Below the pieces are notes generated by a model. The model ran no database searches. It was not told the origin of the DNA and saw only the letters and a list, made by a program, of their open reading frames with translations. Below are positions 46,156 to 58,386 of a DNA stretch of 64,000 nucleotides, one piece after another. The stretch spans positions 17,308,559-17,372,558 of the forward strand of contig OU452222.1 of assembly GCA_911728455.2 (NCBI GenBank), read 5' to 3'. Numbering within the stretch: position 1 is the stretch's first letter; every line of letters begins with the position of its first letter. This DNA is from Marthasterias glacialis. Taxonomy: Eukaryota > Echinodermata > Asteroidea > Forcipulatida > Asteriidae. The position numbers and the translations under genes are program-made.

Positions 46156-46261
46156 GCCAAGGGGAGCTGTTTAAAGATCGAACATTCCCGCCCTGTTGAC
46201 AGGTATCGGGGTCTTGTCTTGCATGACTCCAGTGATCCGATCATCGACAACTCGGCACAAG
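46156..46261 (+). CDS. good exon candidate, 106 nt, product unknown
   Basis: A pyrimidine tract ends CACCCCAG| at 46155. The frame then runs AKGSCLKIEHSRPVDRYRGL, followed by VLHDSSDPIIDNSAQ, and stops at CAAG|GTTAGT (46261/46262). The same frame is open for about 22 more codons upstream, back to a TGA near 46086. Asp, Ile and Ser codons are mostly G/C-ending. I do not recognise the family. It is in the same orientation as 45281-45982, but a joint model was not established. Confidence 0.36.
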
Positions 46262-46757
46262 GTTAGTTCATAAACATAAACATAACTTTATCAACTCAAA
46301 TTGATGTTTTGCAATTTTGCGTAGGCCTGCAAGTTGAAAATCCATTGTGTTGTAGCTCCATTTTGAAATGGCATGAGTTCTGATTAAGTGATATAAATAT
46401 ATGTGCATTGTTGTTGTTTTTTCTACTTTATGTATTTGAAAGTTCTCACCGTCACCCCCCAAATGTAGGTCAGAATTTGTAGTCAATATTGATGGTGTGA
46501 GCATCATGTACAACTAGTAATGTAACTCGTGACATCAAGCATGGCTATCGCCACAACGCACTATATCTAATGTGATTGTAAACATATGCCATTATAAGCG
46601 TTGAAGCCTACACTCAGTGTTGCAATACACTCGGTTATTATACAGACAATGCTGGCAAAACTGCGTTCGTCCTACCGTGGAGGTATTTATTGGTCATGCA
46701 GACCAATATCACACAACATGCCGCCATTTTTGTTTTCCCCGTGAGTACCTATCCGGC

Positions 46758-46790
46758 CAAACCGAGGCTTGGGAAAGAAATAGTCTGGTT
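46758..46790 (+). repeat. short dispersed repeat, copy 2
   Basis: CCAAACCGAGGCTTGGG...TAGTCTGGTT matches 36961-36996. Confidence 0.4.
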
Positions 46791-47469
46791 CCTCTGCGCA
46801 TGCGGTTTGGGACTGGGTGACAATGTATATATATGAATGCAACAAAAAATGGCAGATGCATTTCAGAGGTCCAATGCCATGGATGTTATTGTTAAATCAC
46901 GGTCCTTGTTATTGAGGCAATGCTACGGTAGGCCTATACTTTATTCAAGGAGACCAGGCCAAATTAAGATCCGAACAACTGCTCGAAGGTCTACGAAACG
47001 TGAACATACGTTTCCAATATTAATCCGTTGGCCACTTTGTCAAAAATGTCAGTTTTGAGTTGTAACGCGAAAACTTTAGTTGATTGTTGTTTTCCAGGAA
47101 TGAAACATGGTCACATGGTTACTTTGCATTAAAAAAAAAAATACCATGAATATTAACGTCCATCATGCAAATTTACAAATAAGTGACACTCATGGTATTG
47201 TTTACGCTTACGGTATTTAACGACTTTATTTTGGTTGCCTCGTGAAGTATTGCGGGGCTTTTTTTCTTGATAGTTTTGTCCATGTTTCCGTTGAAAGATG
47301 GATTTACGAGTTACCGTACTTGTGCCCGTCAATAAACCGTCATGCCAAACTTGTCATCCCCAACTAATGCCAGATCAGAGAAGAACACATTACCGGGGCC
47401 GACCGGTCCCCCTTTCGATTATCACCCGAAGTTGATACGGCCAAGTTGCGGTGCTCGCCTCGCTCGTCC
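46791..47469. other. unique noncoding sequence
   Basis: I recognise no gene. A 73-codon plus frame at 46837-47058 has no domain. Confidence 0.45.
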
Positions 47470-47482
47470 CTCTCTACCTCTC

Positions 47483-47521
<39 letters not shown>
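47470..47521 (+). repeat. (CT)n microsatellite
   Basis: CTCTAC units lead into a pure CT repeat of about 20 units. Confidence 0.95.
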
Positions 47522-47523
<2 letters not shown>

Positions 47524-47576
47524 CGTAGCGGACGGACAGGGGGAAATTACTTCTGGTTGGGCTGAGCGCGTCAATT

Positions 47577-47665
47577 AGCCTGACTACCGCTCACGCACCT
47601 TGCCCAGGTGCGGGATGGCACCGACATCAGCCAGTCGTGAGCGAAAGATCTAATGAAATCAGGCT
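47577..47665. other. foldable 89-nt segment with nested stems
   Basis: Three stems nest. AGCCTGA (47577) pairs with TCAGGCT (47659-47665). CGCTCACG (47588-47595) pairs with CGTGAGCG (47636-47643). CGCACCT (47594-47600) pairs with AGGTGCG (47606-47612) as an inner hairpin. It could be a small foldback transposon or a structured RNA. I recognise no RNA family, and it has no Pol III boxes. Confidence 0.4.
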
Positions 47666-48520
47666 CAAACGATGTTTATTACCAGGCAAAGTATAAAACC
47701 TCCCCCCGCAAAGATTGGCAAAGATTTGGCGAGTGAATGTGACCATATAAGCGTGAGAAAGGCGCACAGAGTTCGTATAATTAACCATTACATAGGCATG
47801 TACGCTGTAATTAACGCAACTAGAAGAACATTTAAGGATAAGCTTTTTACACGGATAGGGCTATGACATTTTAATGAAAACGCCTCGCATATAAAATAAA
47901 TCACGTATCTTGCTGAGTTTATTTGACGAGGCATGCTTTTTTTAATAGTTGAAACTGATATTTTGTTTTTGTTATTTGCTATTAAGTTTAAAGCAAAATA
48001 CGTGTGCCGTTTCCAGTCAATAATAGTTTCCTTGGTTGACTATCTGAGGATTTTACTGTTTTCATTCTTCGTTCAAAGAATTTCGTTTCCATCCTCGGAA
48101 ATATGTCGCGATAAAGCTAACCCTTTTTATCAAATAGTACTCACGGCGGCCTACTTACTTCCAAATTGCTTAAAACTGAATAATCGCCTTATTTACATAA
48201 AATGACTCAATGAAGGTCACGTGCTAGGCTCATCATAATTCAAAATAAGTGTGTGTTTTTTTTCGGGTTTTTTTCCAGGCCGATCATTGCATTATGGGGG
48301 GAAAACGCTAGCCTGTAACAGGTCTGGTGAAAGATGCGTACAATAATTAAATCTGCATGTCATTAATAGCAATGGGTTCTGCACTGGAGGCAGCATCGTT
48401 TAGCCGTTGTTGATGTCATTTTCAGGTCGCACCCGAGTGCCGTGCATAAAGACAAATTGCCCGTAACGAATGTTGATGAAACAGGCGGGTATTGTTTTGT
48501 TTGTTTTTATCTCTGGATTT
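47666..48520. other. AT-rich noncoding sequence
   Basis: I recognise no feature. A 90-codon plus frame at 47933-48205 is AT-rich without a domain. A GTCACGTG E-box lies near 48217. Confidence 0.5.
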
Positions 48521-48546
48521 TTTCTTTCTTTCTTTCTTTCTTTTTT
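48521..48546 (+). repeat. (TTTC)n microsatellite
   Basis: About six TTTC units run into a T tract. Confidence 0.9.
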
Positions 48547-48586
48547 GTATTGTCATCTTGGCCCTCTCCCATTCTTGCCTTGATTT

Positions 48587-48670
48587 TGATTGACAGCAAT
48601 TAAACCAAGACCATGCAGTTGATTCTAATTGTTACCTGTCCATCAATTAGCTGCATGATTACCAGAAGAG
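48587..48670. promoter_or_regulatory. PBX-MEIS/PREP decamer with homeodomain sites
   Basis: TGATTGACAG at 48587-48596 is a perfect match to the PBX-MEIS/PREP composite consensus. Within the next 75 bp are CAATTAAA, CTAATTG, ATCAATTAGC and ATGATTACC, all homeodomain-type cores, plus ACCTGTC. This density suggests a cis-regulatory module. That is inference from known motif consensus. Confidence 0.3.
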
Positions 48671-49049
48671 AATAGGGGCTAACCTAATCTTTCAATTGTC
48701 TTTCTTTTATTACATTCCATTAAAGGGGGAGGAGTTTATGGGAATCATTTTGTCAAAATTGCACTGTGATCACACACAAGAATAAATAAATAAAATAAAA
48801 TAAAGTGCACCACGGCTGTCCGAAATCCCATTACATATCTGGATTAGCTGGGGAGGTCGTCAAAGCAGTTTGATGACCTTCCATCTGCAAAGTTTATAAT
48901 GGTATAAAATCGACACTTGTATCGAATTGCCCTAAAAAAAGGAACAAACAAAAAGGAACATTTATGTTACCTTTCCTAGTTTGATACTGCGAAGAAATAC
49001 AACACAACGTGTAGAAAACCAGACCAAATCCTAATCAGGTTTTTGCTAG

Positions 49050-49122
49050 TTTGTTTGAAAATTCTGTTTCTTTAAAAGATGAGGATGCTGTTTTTACCAT
49101 TCATGACTGTGTGTGGTTTGTG
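49050..49122 (+). CDS. possible exon with faint likeness to a potassium-channel pore helix
   Basis: CAGGTTTTTGCTAG| (49049) is followed by 24 open codons, LFENSVSLKDEDAV then FTIHDCVWFV, ending at GTG|GTGAGC (49122/49123). The end resembles the turret and pore helix just before the T-x-GYG filter in voltage- or calcium-gated potassium channels, where a similar aromatic-x-x-C/A-x-W/Y-F stretch occurs. No GYGD filter exon was found in the window, so the likeness is weak. The following intron would begin with a (GTT)n repeat. Confidence 0.25.
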
Positions 49123-49130
49123 GTGAGCGT

Positions 49131-49149
49131 TTGTTGTTGTTGTTGTTGT
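49131..49149 (+). repeat. (GTT)n microsatellite
   Basis: Six GTT-type units lie just downstream of the donor-like GTGAGC. Confidence 0.85.
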
Positions 49150-52100
49150 GTTATTTTTATTATTATTACTTTGTTTTGTTTTTTGCCGAAAAGGTGGTCG
49201 AGGATTGACAACAAGTCAACTCATATAGGGAAACAAAGATCAAGAACACAAAATGGACAAATAAAAACCTCCTCTACAGTAGAGATTTTGCTGGTGACAT
49301 GATTTTATCCCCCAAAAAATCAGCTAGAAGCAATACTCCATTAAGCTTTATTGCATTATAATTTGTTCTCACCCAGATGTACGTGGATCGCCGATTCCCA
49401 GTTGTTCTGCAATTCACAATGCATGATTTACGGAGAGCTTTCACAAGGGGTTGATATAATATATATATATATACATTTACAGATTAGAACTTCCCTTAGC
49501 GTTCGATTCATTCTTGTGTGCAATAGGAAATACAAGAAGGTGAATGTTGACACAAATCCAAATAATGTTCAAATATCATCGCTTCTTAAAAGTGCAATAC
49601 ACGTAATGGTGACTGCAGTTCCTCGACATTCCCCTTAAAATTTCTTGTCAACTTTTGTTAGTCATTTTCAGTGTTTTCCTGAATGAAAGAAACATGGTCG
49701 GTTTAGCCTCGTTTTGAATAGGGACAATCTGACGTGGCAGACATATTTTATAATAATTATTCTGTTCGGCATAATGCGAGTATGCGGCTCCATATAATGT
49801 CTATCAATAATTGTAACAATGTAGTGTCAGGAATTCGCATTTGACGTGTATTGATCCTGCGTGTAACAGATGGTGTTGTTTTCAAACTCTCAGTGGCTTG
49901 TTAACCATCCATATTTATAGCCAGAAATGCTGATGATAATACTACTATTAACAATAATAAAAACACTTTAGAAATCAGGTAAGCTTTAAATACAAATAAT
50001 TGACACTTGAGTTTGTTATTTGATTTTTTTTTATCGGTTAATCTTCTTGCAATTTTTACAACATTTGTTAAAAGAACAAATACTTGAATCCATTTTGTTG
50101 AAAACATTTTGACACAACACGTTATATATATTTTTAATTTTAATATATATTTTTTGAAAGATTTCTTTGTTTTCTTGATATAGTGGCATACTGATCTTGA
50201 GACATTGTTTTTCAACGCATTAATTTCTTACAAAGCAAAACGAAACAGTATTATTTTACAAAAGAAAAGGAAATGAAAATAGGAGAGCTGATTATTAAAG
50301 ACGTTACAATTCAGTAAAATGTCCTGGAAATAAAAACATATAATACATACAATTAAGCCTAGGATTTTTTATTCATTCATTTATTTATTTATTTATTTTT
50401 TTGGTTGGGGGGGGGGGTGGATATAAACGCTTAGCGATCAGATGAAAATAATTTCGCCTGAATACCTTACAGTGTAAAACTTCGTATTTATAAGATTGGC
50501 TTGATTGATAAACAAAAACACCTCTACCATGGGGTTTTACAGGGGGAGTGGTGGCACGGTTTTTTTTTTTTTTTCTTTCTTTTCTTTCTAAGCTCTTCTT
50601 CTTGATACGTTATCGCAACACGGCATTCTGCAAGGCGGGGAGATAGAACGCTATCGTGCCCATCACTTGAGAGGTATACGCCGGCCCATTTGTAGTTAGG
50701 TTTAGCCGCCGGCCATTTCTGAATGGGGCGCTAGCAACCTCGAGTAAAAAAAAAAAAAGCGTCTCCTTTATAATACAGTGCCACTTTTCTACGCCATCGC
50801 TCCTCTTTTTACGTCTCGAGCCTGATCAGACTGAAATTAAGCAGCATTATTTGTTTTTTAACAAGGTTGCTCCAGTTTGAAATTAAGACCTCCTCCGATG
50901 AGAATGGAGATGGTGTCGAGGAGGCTACGTGTAACAATAAAGGGTGCTTTTATAGATATCGAAGAGGACTTCTGACCACCCCCCCCCCCCCACCTCTGCA
51001 AACTCATCTTTTATGGTTTGGATGTTTATGAAGAGAGAGAGAAAGAAAAAAACCTGAATCAAAGCCCACTCAGTGACATCAGCCCTGAATCGGTTTGTCA
51101 TAATGTTTTAAGGGTAGAAATGTATTTTGAGATCAACTTTACTTTGATAGAAATTGATTAGGTTCATAAAAAAAATGTGATTGTTTTAAAAGTGTATGTC
51201 CATTTGAAAAAAATAATAAGCTTGAGGAGTAAACTTTTGATCAATAATTCTTAGCTTGCCTAGACAGATTTCGTTTGAACTTGATCTATGTACAATCTGT
51301 TTGCGTTAATTGTTACTGATAACATATTATTTTTCCACAATATCTTTAATATATAATGCATTCAGACATTAAGATAGTGTTATTGACCGACTTCCCAGTA
51401 AATGTCCACACCAATCCGTCTTTTCATTCTAAATGCCTCGCCAAATATAAATTCATACAATTCTGCTTTAATCCGAGTGGATGTTTTTCTGACTTGATAT
51501 CTGATTGAACTTCCTTTTTTTTTTTACATGCCTGTCGAGACTACTATAAAATCAACTGATGTACAAAGTTATTTTCTTTTAAAACAATTACTGTTATACT
51601 GATGTATGTACGTACACATCTTAAAGAGGGTGTAACAAACTCACTCATATCGGGCAACAGTAATTTGTGGGGTTCTACAAATGTATACTTCCACGGTGGC
51701 AGTATTTCTTGCGTCAATGTTTCTCTAAAAGATGGATGTTGGTACACTGTGTCCTTAAATCACATACAAGAACTAATGAAATATGGAAAAAGGTTGGGAA
51801 TGTGAAGTCAATAGCGCTACAATGTTTGTATAATTTTTAAGTGGGGGTAAGTACCACCAAGAAGATCCAGAACAACCAATTCATGTGAGAAAAGATCAAA
51901 CAGAAGAAGAAGAAAAAAAACCTGGTACCCTCAGCCTTGAGTTTCAGGTTTTTTTTTTTTTAATAACGCTGTGATGATCAGGGCCCAATGCCAGCTGTCT
52001 CTTTGTCATTTTTACTCAGCTATAAAAATTATTTCTAGCGCATTAATTCCGGTAACATATCTCTTTCTGTTTGCCAAGATCCTGGTCGCTGTAAAACTGG

Positions 52101-53161
52101 ACGATAGGTCAAATCACGGTGTTGCAATAAACCAACAATCGTATGTTTATAAGTTTAGGTCATGCTAAGCCCACAGCCCCTAAATAAAATAAAATACAAT
52201 TAATAATATATAAAGTCAAAAAACATAAAATCAATCAATCTATCCATAAAATCAAACAAAATAAAATGAAAACATAATTAAAGAAATGAACAGAGAAATG
52301 ATTAGGGGAAAAAATGAACTAAGCTAAAAAAAATAAAACAAAATAAAATGAGTTCAATTTCGGCAGACTAAACTTCAACAGTTTTAAGCCAGCAACTTCT
52401 CCAGAACTAACGGACAAATCTGGAAATTACTTAGCACAGTTTTGAATGTTTATTCATAATCCATGTCACGGATTATGCTGTGCCCACCATTTTAATGTTG
52501 AGGCAAAGATGTTATAATGGTATTTTCTTTTCTTTTACATACTTTATGTATTGTTACAGGTACCAATGACAAATTTAACCATGAAAAACACAACGGTCAT
52601 GTTAGCAGTTGCCGAGGTCTATCTTATTAATTAACAAGTAGCAGTTATACAATTTATATTCACTGTATGTCGTGTTTGTGGAATTGCTCTCTTCTTTTTT
52701 TTAGTTTATTTTATTATTATTACTATTTTTTATTTTTTTTTGAAGTAAATGAAAATAATGAATTGTTCAGCAAAGAGTGGGCCCAGCGAACCATCCCGGT
52801 TGTACCCAGAACAACAATGCTTCGACCCGGTGACTAAAAGCCCTTCTGATCGTTTTCAAATTCATTCTAGCGGTTGGTGATTTGTATTTTTCATGAAATG
52901 TAACGGTACCAGTTCCTTTCTGCCACTGCTATCTGCCGTTCTTCGTCAAAAGTGCGAGTCTTGAATTTCGCCAGGATGACTCAGTGACGGTCCAAGTGCC
53001 TGCTCAGTCGCGGTTTTTACCACAATATGAGGGTATGTTATGCTATATTATTCCAGGGTGGATTTTTTGCGCGGCTGGGGCCGCGGTTTGGCGCTTACCG
53101 TGCACGTGTATTGCCTACAGTATACAGTGTACAGGCGCCCATCGCTGATGGCTTCCCCCCA
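49150..53161. other. AT-rich noncoding sequence with simple repeats
   Basis: This contains (TA)n at 49460-49475, TTTA units at 50370-50402, a G run at 50407-50418, a C run at 50980-50992 and an A/T-rich stretch at 52175-52350. A 12-bp inverted pair AAAAAAAACCTG/CAGGTTTTTTTT lies at 51917-51959. The 104-codon minus frame 49901-50215 is AT-driven. I recognise no gene. Confidence 0.5.
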
Positions 53162-53205
53162 GAAAAAAAATAATAATAGTAATAATAACAATAATAATAA
53201 TAATG
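53162..53205 (+). repeat. (AAT)n microsatellite
   Basis: AAT/AAC units are mixed with an A run. Confidence 0.9.
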
Positions 53206-54429
53206 AAGGGAAAATAAAACATCTGTAGTGGGTTTTGTGATGGTCTAAATTGACGACATTGTGGAGAAACCCATTTACAAATCGAGGTTTTTAACTGTGA
53301 ATAATCTCTTATCCGAAATCAAACATTTTACTTTAAGAAACGTCCCTCTTACAAAGGTGTTCTAACAGCCCAGCGTGCTGCTGCTATAATGGCTATCTGT
53401 TTGAACTCGCTGTGATCAAACTTGAGTTTAAGTTCACAATCACAAGCCAGGGCTGTCCAAAAGCGATTTTTTTTTTTTTTGGAGATGAGCGTAGAGTATC
53501 GGATAGTGTCCATGAAACTTTTACTTGTTGACCTGTTTGATTCTCCACGAGTTGGTGCAAAGTTCAGCATGGGGTTTTAATGCACGTCATGACAACGTTT
53601 AGGACTCAAACCGAGACAGGAAAGATTGTCAATGGTATAATTTAATGGCAAGCACATTTATTAGATTGTCCATGCACTCTCTGTGTATGAACATTAAAGA
53701 GATATTAATAAAACTTGTAAAGGTGCCTGTGGTTGTGGTATACCGGGTAATAAGGTCATATACCATGCAAAACGTTTTTCTTGACATAGTAATTCAATGG
53801 CATTCTGGGTGTTTACATAAAAGGAGTTTTGTTTTTTAAATCAGCGCACAGAAACATTAAAACCAACAATGACAAATCCAAAGCAAACGACTGGCATTAA
53901 GCCCACAGTTATAGATCAGGACTCATTCGGGTGCTAACCAAATCTCCTCATAATAACCTACTATTGTGTCAAAACTGCTCCCGCCCTCCCAACTATCTCA
54001 TTCAAAATTATACACCTAAATTTAGCTCTGCAAGTTTCGCGTGTGCCAAGTCGTGCGCATGTACGGGCCCATCGAGCCTTCCTCGACCAACCAAAACCAC
54101 TCTCCCGGACATCCACCGTGTTATGTATACCGTCATTATTTCTGTCTGTCACTCATATTTTACAATAAAGAGAAAAAACTCAGTGTCAATGCCATGCATT
54201 GTTTTCCTATCCCCGCATCGCGTGGCTTTTTTTAAAAGTTGCTCTCAAGGGTAAACAACAGTCATTTTGAAGTCGCCCCATATACATACATAATATCATA
54301 TCAGTGTATAATCGCTTTATTAAACGTACCTATGGCGCATTTTTGTCTATCTTTTTTTACCATTTTTTTCCTTGAGTAAACCCCCTTTAGCCTTGAACCA
54401 GCGTATAATACCCTCTTCGTTTTAATTGA
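53206..54429. other. unique noncoding sequence
   Basis: Overlapping frames on both strands at 53931-54254 have no recognised domain. Confidence 0.5.
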
Positions 54430-54500
54430 ACAGGGAGAAAGAGAGACACAGAGAGAGAGACAGAGAGAGGGAGAGATAGAGAAGGGGAGATGGGGGGGGA
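54430..54500 (+). repeat. (GA)n-rich purine tract
   Basis: GAGA units with CA interruptions end in a G run. Confidence 0.85.
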
Positions 54501-54892
54501 TCTCCCTGTACCGGTAATCAGCTTTTTAGTAGTCTACATTCAGAAACTAGCATTTTGTGGGCTTGGTTTATTGACTGTCCGGTGACGTGCGGGGACTTTT
54601 CAGCTCGACGTTCATGGCTCCCTTTGTTGTGGTCTGGTGCACGGGAGTGCGCTGCTCTTGAATTGAACGGACGGGCTATACACCAGCCCCTGCACAATGA
54701 TTTTTACATTCAAAATACACGTGGCGGGATATCCGGTTTGAATCAGTTATCCGACGTGGGCTTCTTTTCACGGGGACCTGTGTGGAGAATTGCAAAACGA
54801 GCTTTTGTTGGTATCTTCGATTCTGCATCATCTTCGGATGACGAGTCGGGGGACTCGACGGACAGACAATGCCGGGGATCGCTTTGTATATT

Positions 54893-54893
54893 A

Positions 54894-54926
<33 letters not shown>

Positions 54927-54940
54927 TTATATATAATATA
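54893..54940 (+). repeat. (TG)n-(TA)n compound microsatellite
   Basis: About nine TG units are followed by about ten TA units and TTTATATATAAT. It lies inside a spurious 158-codon plus frame and a 134-codon minus frame. The minus frame reads DSSSEDDAESKIPTKARFAI to its right, which looks protein-like, but there is no usable splice context. Confidence 0.95.
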
Positions 54941-55202
54941 CCGGGGGTTTTGGAGTGAGTGGTGGCTGGCTGGTGGGGGCATTGTCACTCTCCCGAAATT
55001 AATAGAAACCCTGTCAATGAAACATGAATGACAGGCATTGTTCGTGGGTATTGTTCTTCCATCAATATCCCTCATCTTATCAACGAGTTCTGAGCCATCG
55101 TGGCAGGGGTAATGGCCCAAAATTATACAGACATTATTAGCGGCCATTAAAAAAAACGGACAAAGCTGCTTCTCATATACAAAGTCGGTTTACTATGGGC
55201 AA

Positions 55203-55236
55203 GAGAGAGAGGGAGAGAGGGGGGGGGGGGGGGGGA
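55203..55236 (+). repeat. (GA)n plus G run of about 17
   Basis: GAGAGAGGGAGAGAG is followed by a long uninterrupted G run. It is a G-quadruplex candidate. Confidence 0.9.
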
Positions 55237-57346
55237 TACGAAGCGGATATATGGGCGGGACTCAGCAGTTTTAAAAAAGAATAGGAAGGATTTCACTAAT
55301 ATCTGAATCCCTCTGTTTACACACGTTCTTCACATCTGATGCTAAGGCGCATCCATTATTAGCAGATCATATACTACACTATCTAATTTACGCGGTTATT
55401 CAGTCGAGAGCTTCAGTACTGGGGCTCTGATATAATATATATGGATATATGTTTTGATTTTCTTTTTTTCCTTTTTTTTTTTTTTAAGAACAAGGGACAT
55501 AGATATCATTTTCACAAAAAAGGAAAGAGACGAAGCGAGGGAAAGAGTCGGCGGTGTATTTGTCTGATAAGATCCCATTGCAAAACCGATACTCACATTA
55601 TTCCATTGGCCAATTCCCTGTGAACAGTGTGGTTGTCATGACCTGGAACTGCGTAGGAGACTGACAACTTTCACTTTGCGGGGAGGGAAAAAAACCTGAG
55701 ATTGGATTTTTAAAAAAAACTAGGGTATCGGGAGACAGTTTGTCTTCAGCCTTCATTCTGTGAACTCACAATAAGTTAACATCCTCACATCCATTCGTAT
55801 TTCTGTGCCACGCAACTCCCCTCCTCCTCCGCCTTTCATCAAAACCTCCTAAGTCCAGCGACATTTCGAAGGCAGGAATTTGCTTAGTTTTGTCAGCCCT
55901 TATAATAACCGTTTCATTTGCCAGGCGTGGACACACAAAAAAAGGTCCTGTTTACACTTCGGCGGATTTTGCCTTCACAATTTGACACTGCGGTATTGCT
56001 GCCATGTCGTCATCATCATCATTATCAGAAAGCCAAGCAAGGATCCAGCCAACCAACCACAGGTCAAATAAAGTTCAGCTTTTTCGGCTGGTTTCCTTTT
56101 CACAGTTGGATAAAAGTACAAAATCCTGTAAAGGGTTGAAGACACTATACGGTTTGATTATGTAGGCGTGATTTTTCTTTGCACTTTGTGTGCACAGCAA
56201 TAGGAAATACAAGAAAATGTTACAAGCTTCCCATACGGTCCGGAAGTGAACAGAAAGTGCAGCTAGTGTGGAAGAAAAAGAAAATGGGTACAGCATGGGG
56301 CATAATTACGTCATCAAATGTTTGTTGTGCTTATTTGTCTCGGCTTGGCTAAATACACATACTCATTGGTCGGCAGTTTATAATTAGTTGTGACAAACAA
56401 GTAAACAAGTAAAGTCTAAAAACTGGAAGAGACCAATCATTGGTTGTGAGCGCTAAACTCCCCGTTCAGTAAAAAAATAAAAAAAGATTACAAAAATATC
56501 GTCCAAATGTACGTGTTTCGATGAGAAGCAACATTTTGAGTCATATTGTGGGGTCCAATCTTATTGGACAATATATCGAGCCACGTGACAATTCTGGTCC
56601 AAAACGTGCATGTTGAGCCATAATTTAAGCCGCATGACTGTGGAATCTGCTCCGACATTATTCCCCCTTCCAACATTGAGGGCGCTATGAGCCACCGTCA
56701 CCCCCCGCATGTTGAGAGACTCTGTCACTTACTGCCAAGCTCCCTCAACCTCAATCATAATCATAGGAAGGGGTCTCTAGGGCATTATGGGTAAGAATTA
56801 CCATACGGGACCGGGGTAACGGGAGTGGGGCAACAACGCCTCTCTCCTCCCTCAACAAATTGGTTGAGATTGCCCGCAGAGAGCAGAGCGTACATCTCAA
56901 TTGTTGTTTATCTGTCCTCCCTCACCGCCTCAGTCCCTGTTTCATTTGCTTCGATCTTCTACAGTCTTCTGGCATAAGCTCTCCTGTTGCCTCAACTTCC
57001 CCAATCCCGCGTCAGGACCTACCCTGTACCTGCGCGACATGCACCGTCAAGAGACATCCCTTGATGGGCAAAGTTATAAATTCACCCACCCAAACAGTTT
57101 GCACAACATGAATTGGATCAACAGTGGTGGATTCCCGCTGTGCATCAAACCAATTGAAGCAGGTTTTGATTTTGTCTGCTCTTCATTAATTCGGTCATAT
57201 AAATGTAGATTATTACCTCCACAACACGACATTAATTCTTACACCCTCACTGTATCCCAAGTGGTTCGGGTAGGAATACGATACATTAAAGTTATGGTGC
57301 ATTTACAGCCACGACAAGGATTCGGGATCAACATTTCAACATATGG
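55237..57346. other. unique noncoding sequence
   Basis: I recognise no gene. A 163-codon plus frame (56901-57392) runs into the MITE below and has no domain. Confidence 0.5.
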
Positions 57347-57762
57347 TTTAAAGGAAGGGGATACTTTTGACAATTACTCCAAAAATAAATGACCATAAAA
57401 AACTGTACTTGGTAAGGAGCAACGGGGAGCTGTTGATAGTATAAAACGTTGTGAAACAAAACGACTCCCTTTGAAGTAACTTGGTTTTTGAGGAGGTAAT
57501 TTCTCACTAAAAAAAAACCAAATGAATCTGAGAAAGGCTTCAGGCATGATGCCTTTTTCATGTAATGACAAACATACGATAACAGTACTTTCGGATCCTT
57601 CTGCGTGGAAATAACCGCTCCAGATTTTCGCCGATATCTCAAGAACGTTAACATCTTTTGAAACACAATTTTCAGAGGTTAGTTTAATGGTATATATCTA
57701 CAATTATATAGGATTGAAAGAAACGCACGGTTCCAAATACCAAAGGTATACTCTGCCTTTAA
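57347..57762. mobile_element. 416-bp MITE, TTAAAGGC-ended family, most complete copy
   Basis: The left end TTTAAAGGAAGGGGATACTT and the inverted right end (...AAGGTATACTCTGCCTTTAA) form an imperfect terminal repeat of about 20 bp. Interior blocks TTGGTAAGGAGCAACGGGGA, GTATAAAACGTTGTGA and CTCCCTTTGAAGTAACTTGG match what I remember of an abundant echinoderm repeat. A 112-codon minus frame over it is incidental. Ends with TTTAA leave a TTAA target duplication possible but unproven. Confidence 0.65.
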
Positions 57763-58328
57763 CTAAACTCTGTTTTTCCACATTTCTATAATTATAGGAA
57801 GGCACTTTGAAGGGCTAGTACATCTTTGATTAGAATGGATTTACGTCCATTCTACAACTCTTGAAGTACAAGGCAATTTGATACAAATAATACCAGTGCA
57901 AACTTCACTGAAAGTTGTGTGCACGTTTTCGTGTAGAAACGGCGTGGAACAGAACAGTGCATGTCACATTATGGTGTGTTCTTTGTTAATACTGCTCGTA
58001 TAAACTGCAAATGGGGGAAAATAATAATCAAATACAATGTTCTCGAAATTTATGTCATTTTAGCCTTGATTTTTCGTTCAAGATTATCTGTATCAATGGC
58101 CCCATTATATCCCCATTCAATTAAGACGTTCTGATGAAGAAAAACAGTTCAGATTATTTAATAATATATATGTGTATATATATTTTTTTTTATATCATTG
58201 TGTAATAAAACTGAACCAATATTATTCATAATCAAAGATCTGATACCGGGAGAATCATTACAAAATTGCATACAGTGTAAAAAAAAAGACAAAGACAAAA
58301 TATGGACAGAAGGCCAGTGTTAAAAAAA
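57763..58328. other. AT-rich noncoding sequence
   Basis: A (TA)n/T-rich patch lies at 58160-58190. Nothing else is recognised. Confidence 0.5.
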
Positions 58329-58386
58329 AGGAAGAAGAAGAAGAAGAAGAAGAAGAAGAAGAAGAAGCAGAAGAAGAAGAAGAAGT
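58329..58386 (+). repeat. (AAG)n microsatellite
   Basis: About 18 GAA/AAG units occur with one GCA interruption. Confidence 0.95.

Noticed and set aside
48967..48982. 16-nt minus-strand microexon (TTCTTCGCAG acceptor, GAAAG|GTAACA donor)
   Set aside because: Too short to judge and not a multiple of three. Such pairings are expected by chance.
54743..55147. 134-codon minus frame with an acidic SSSEDDAES segment
   Set aside because: It crosses a (TG)n-(TA)n microsatellite and has no usable splice sites. An overlapping 158-codon plus frame shows the region is simply stop-poor.
56901..57392. 163-codon plus frame
   Set aside because: It runs into the left end of the 57347-57762 transposon, and no domain is recognisable.
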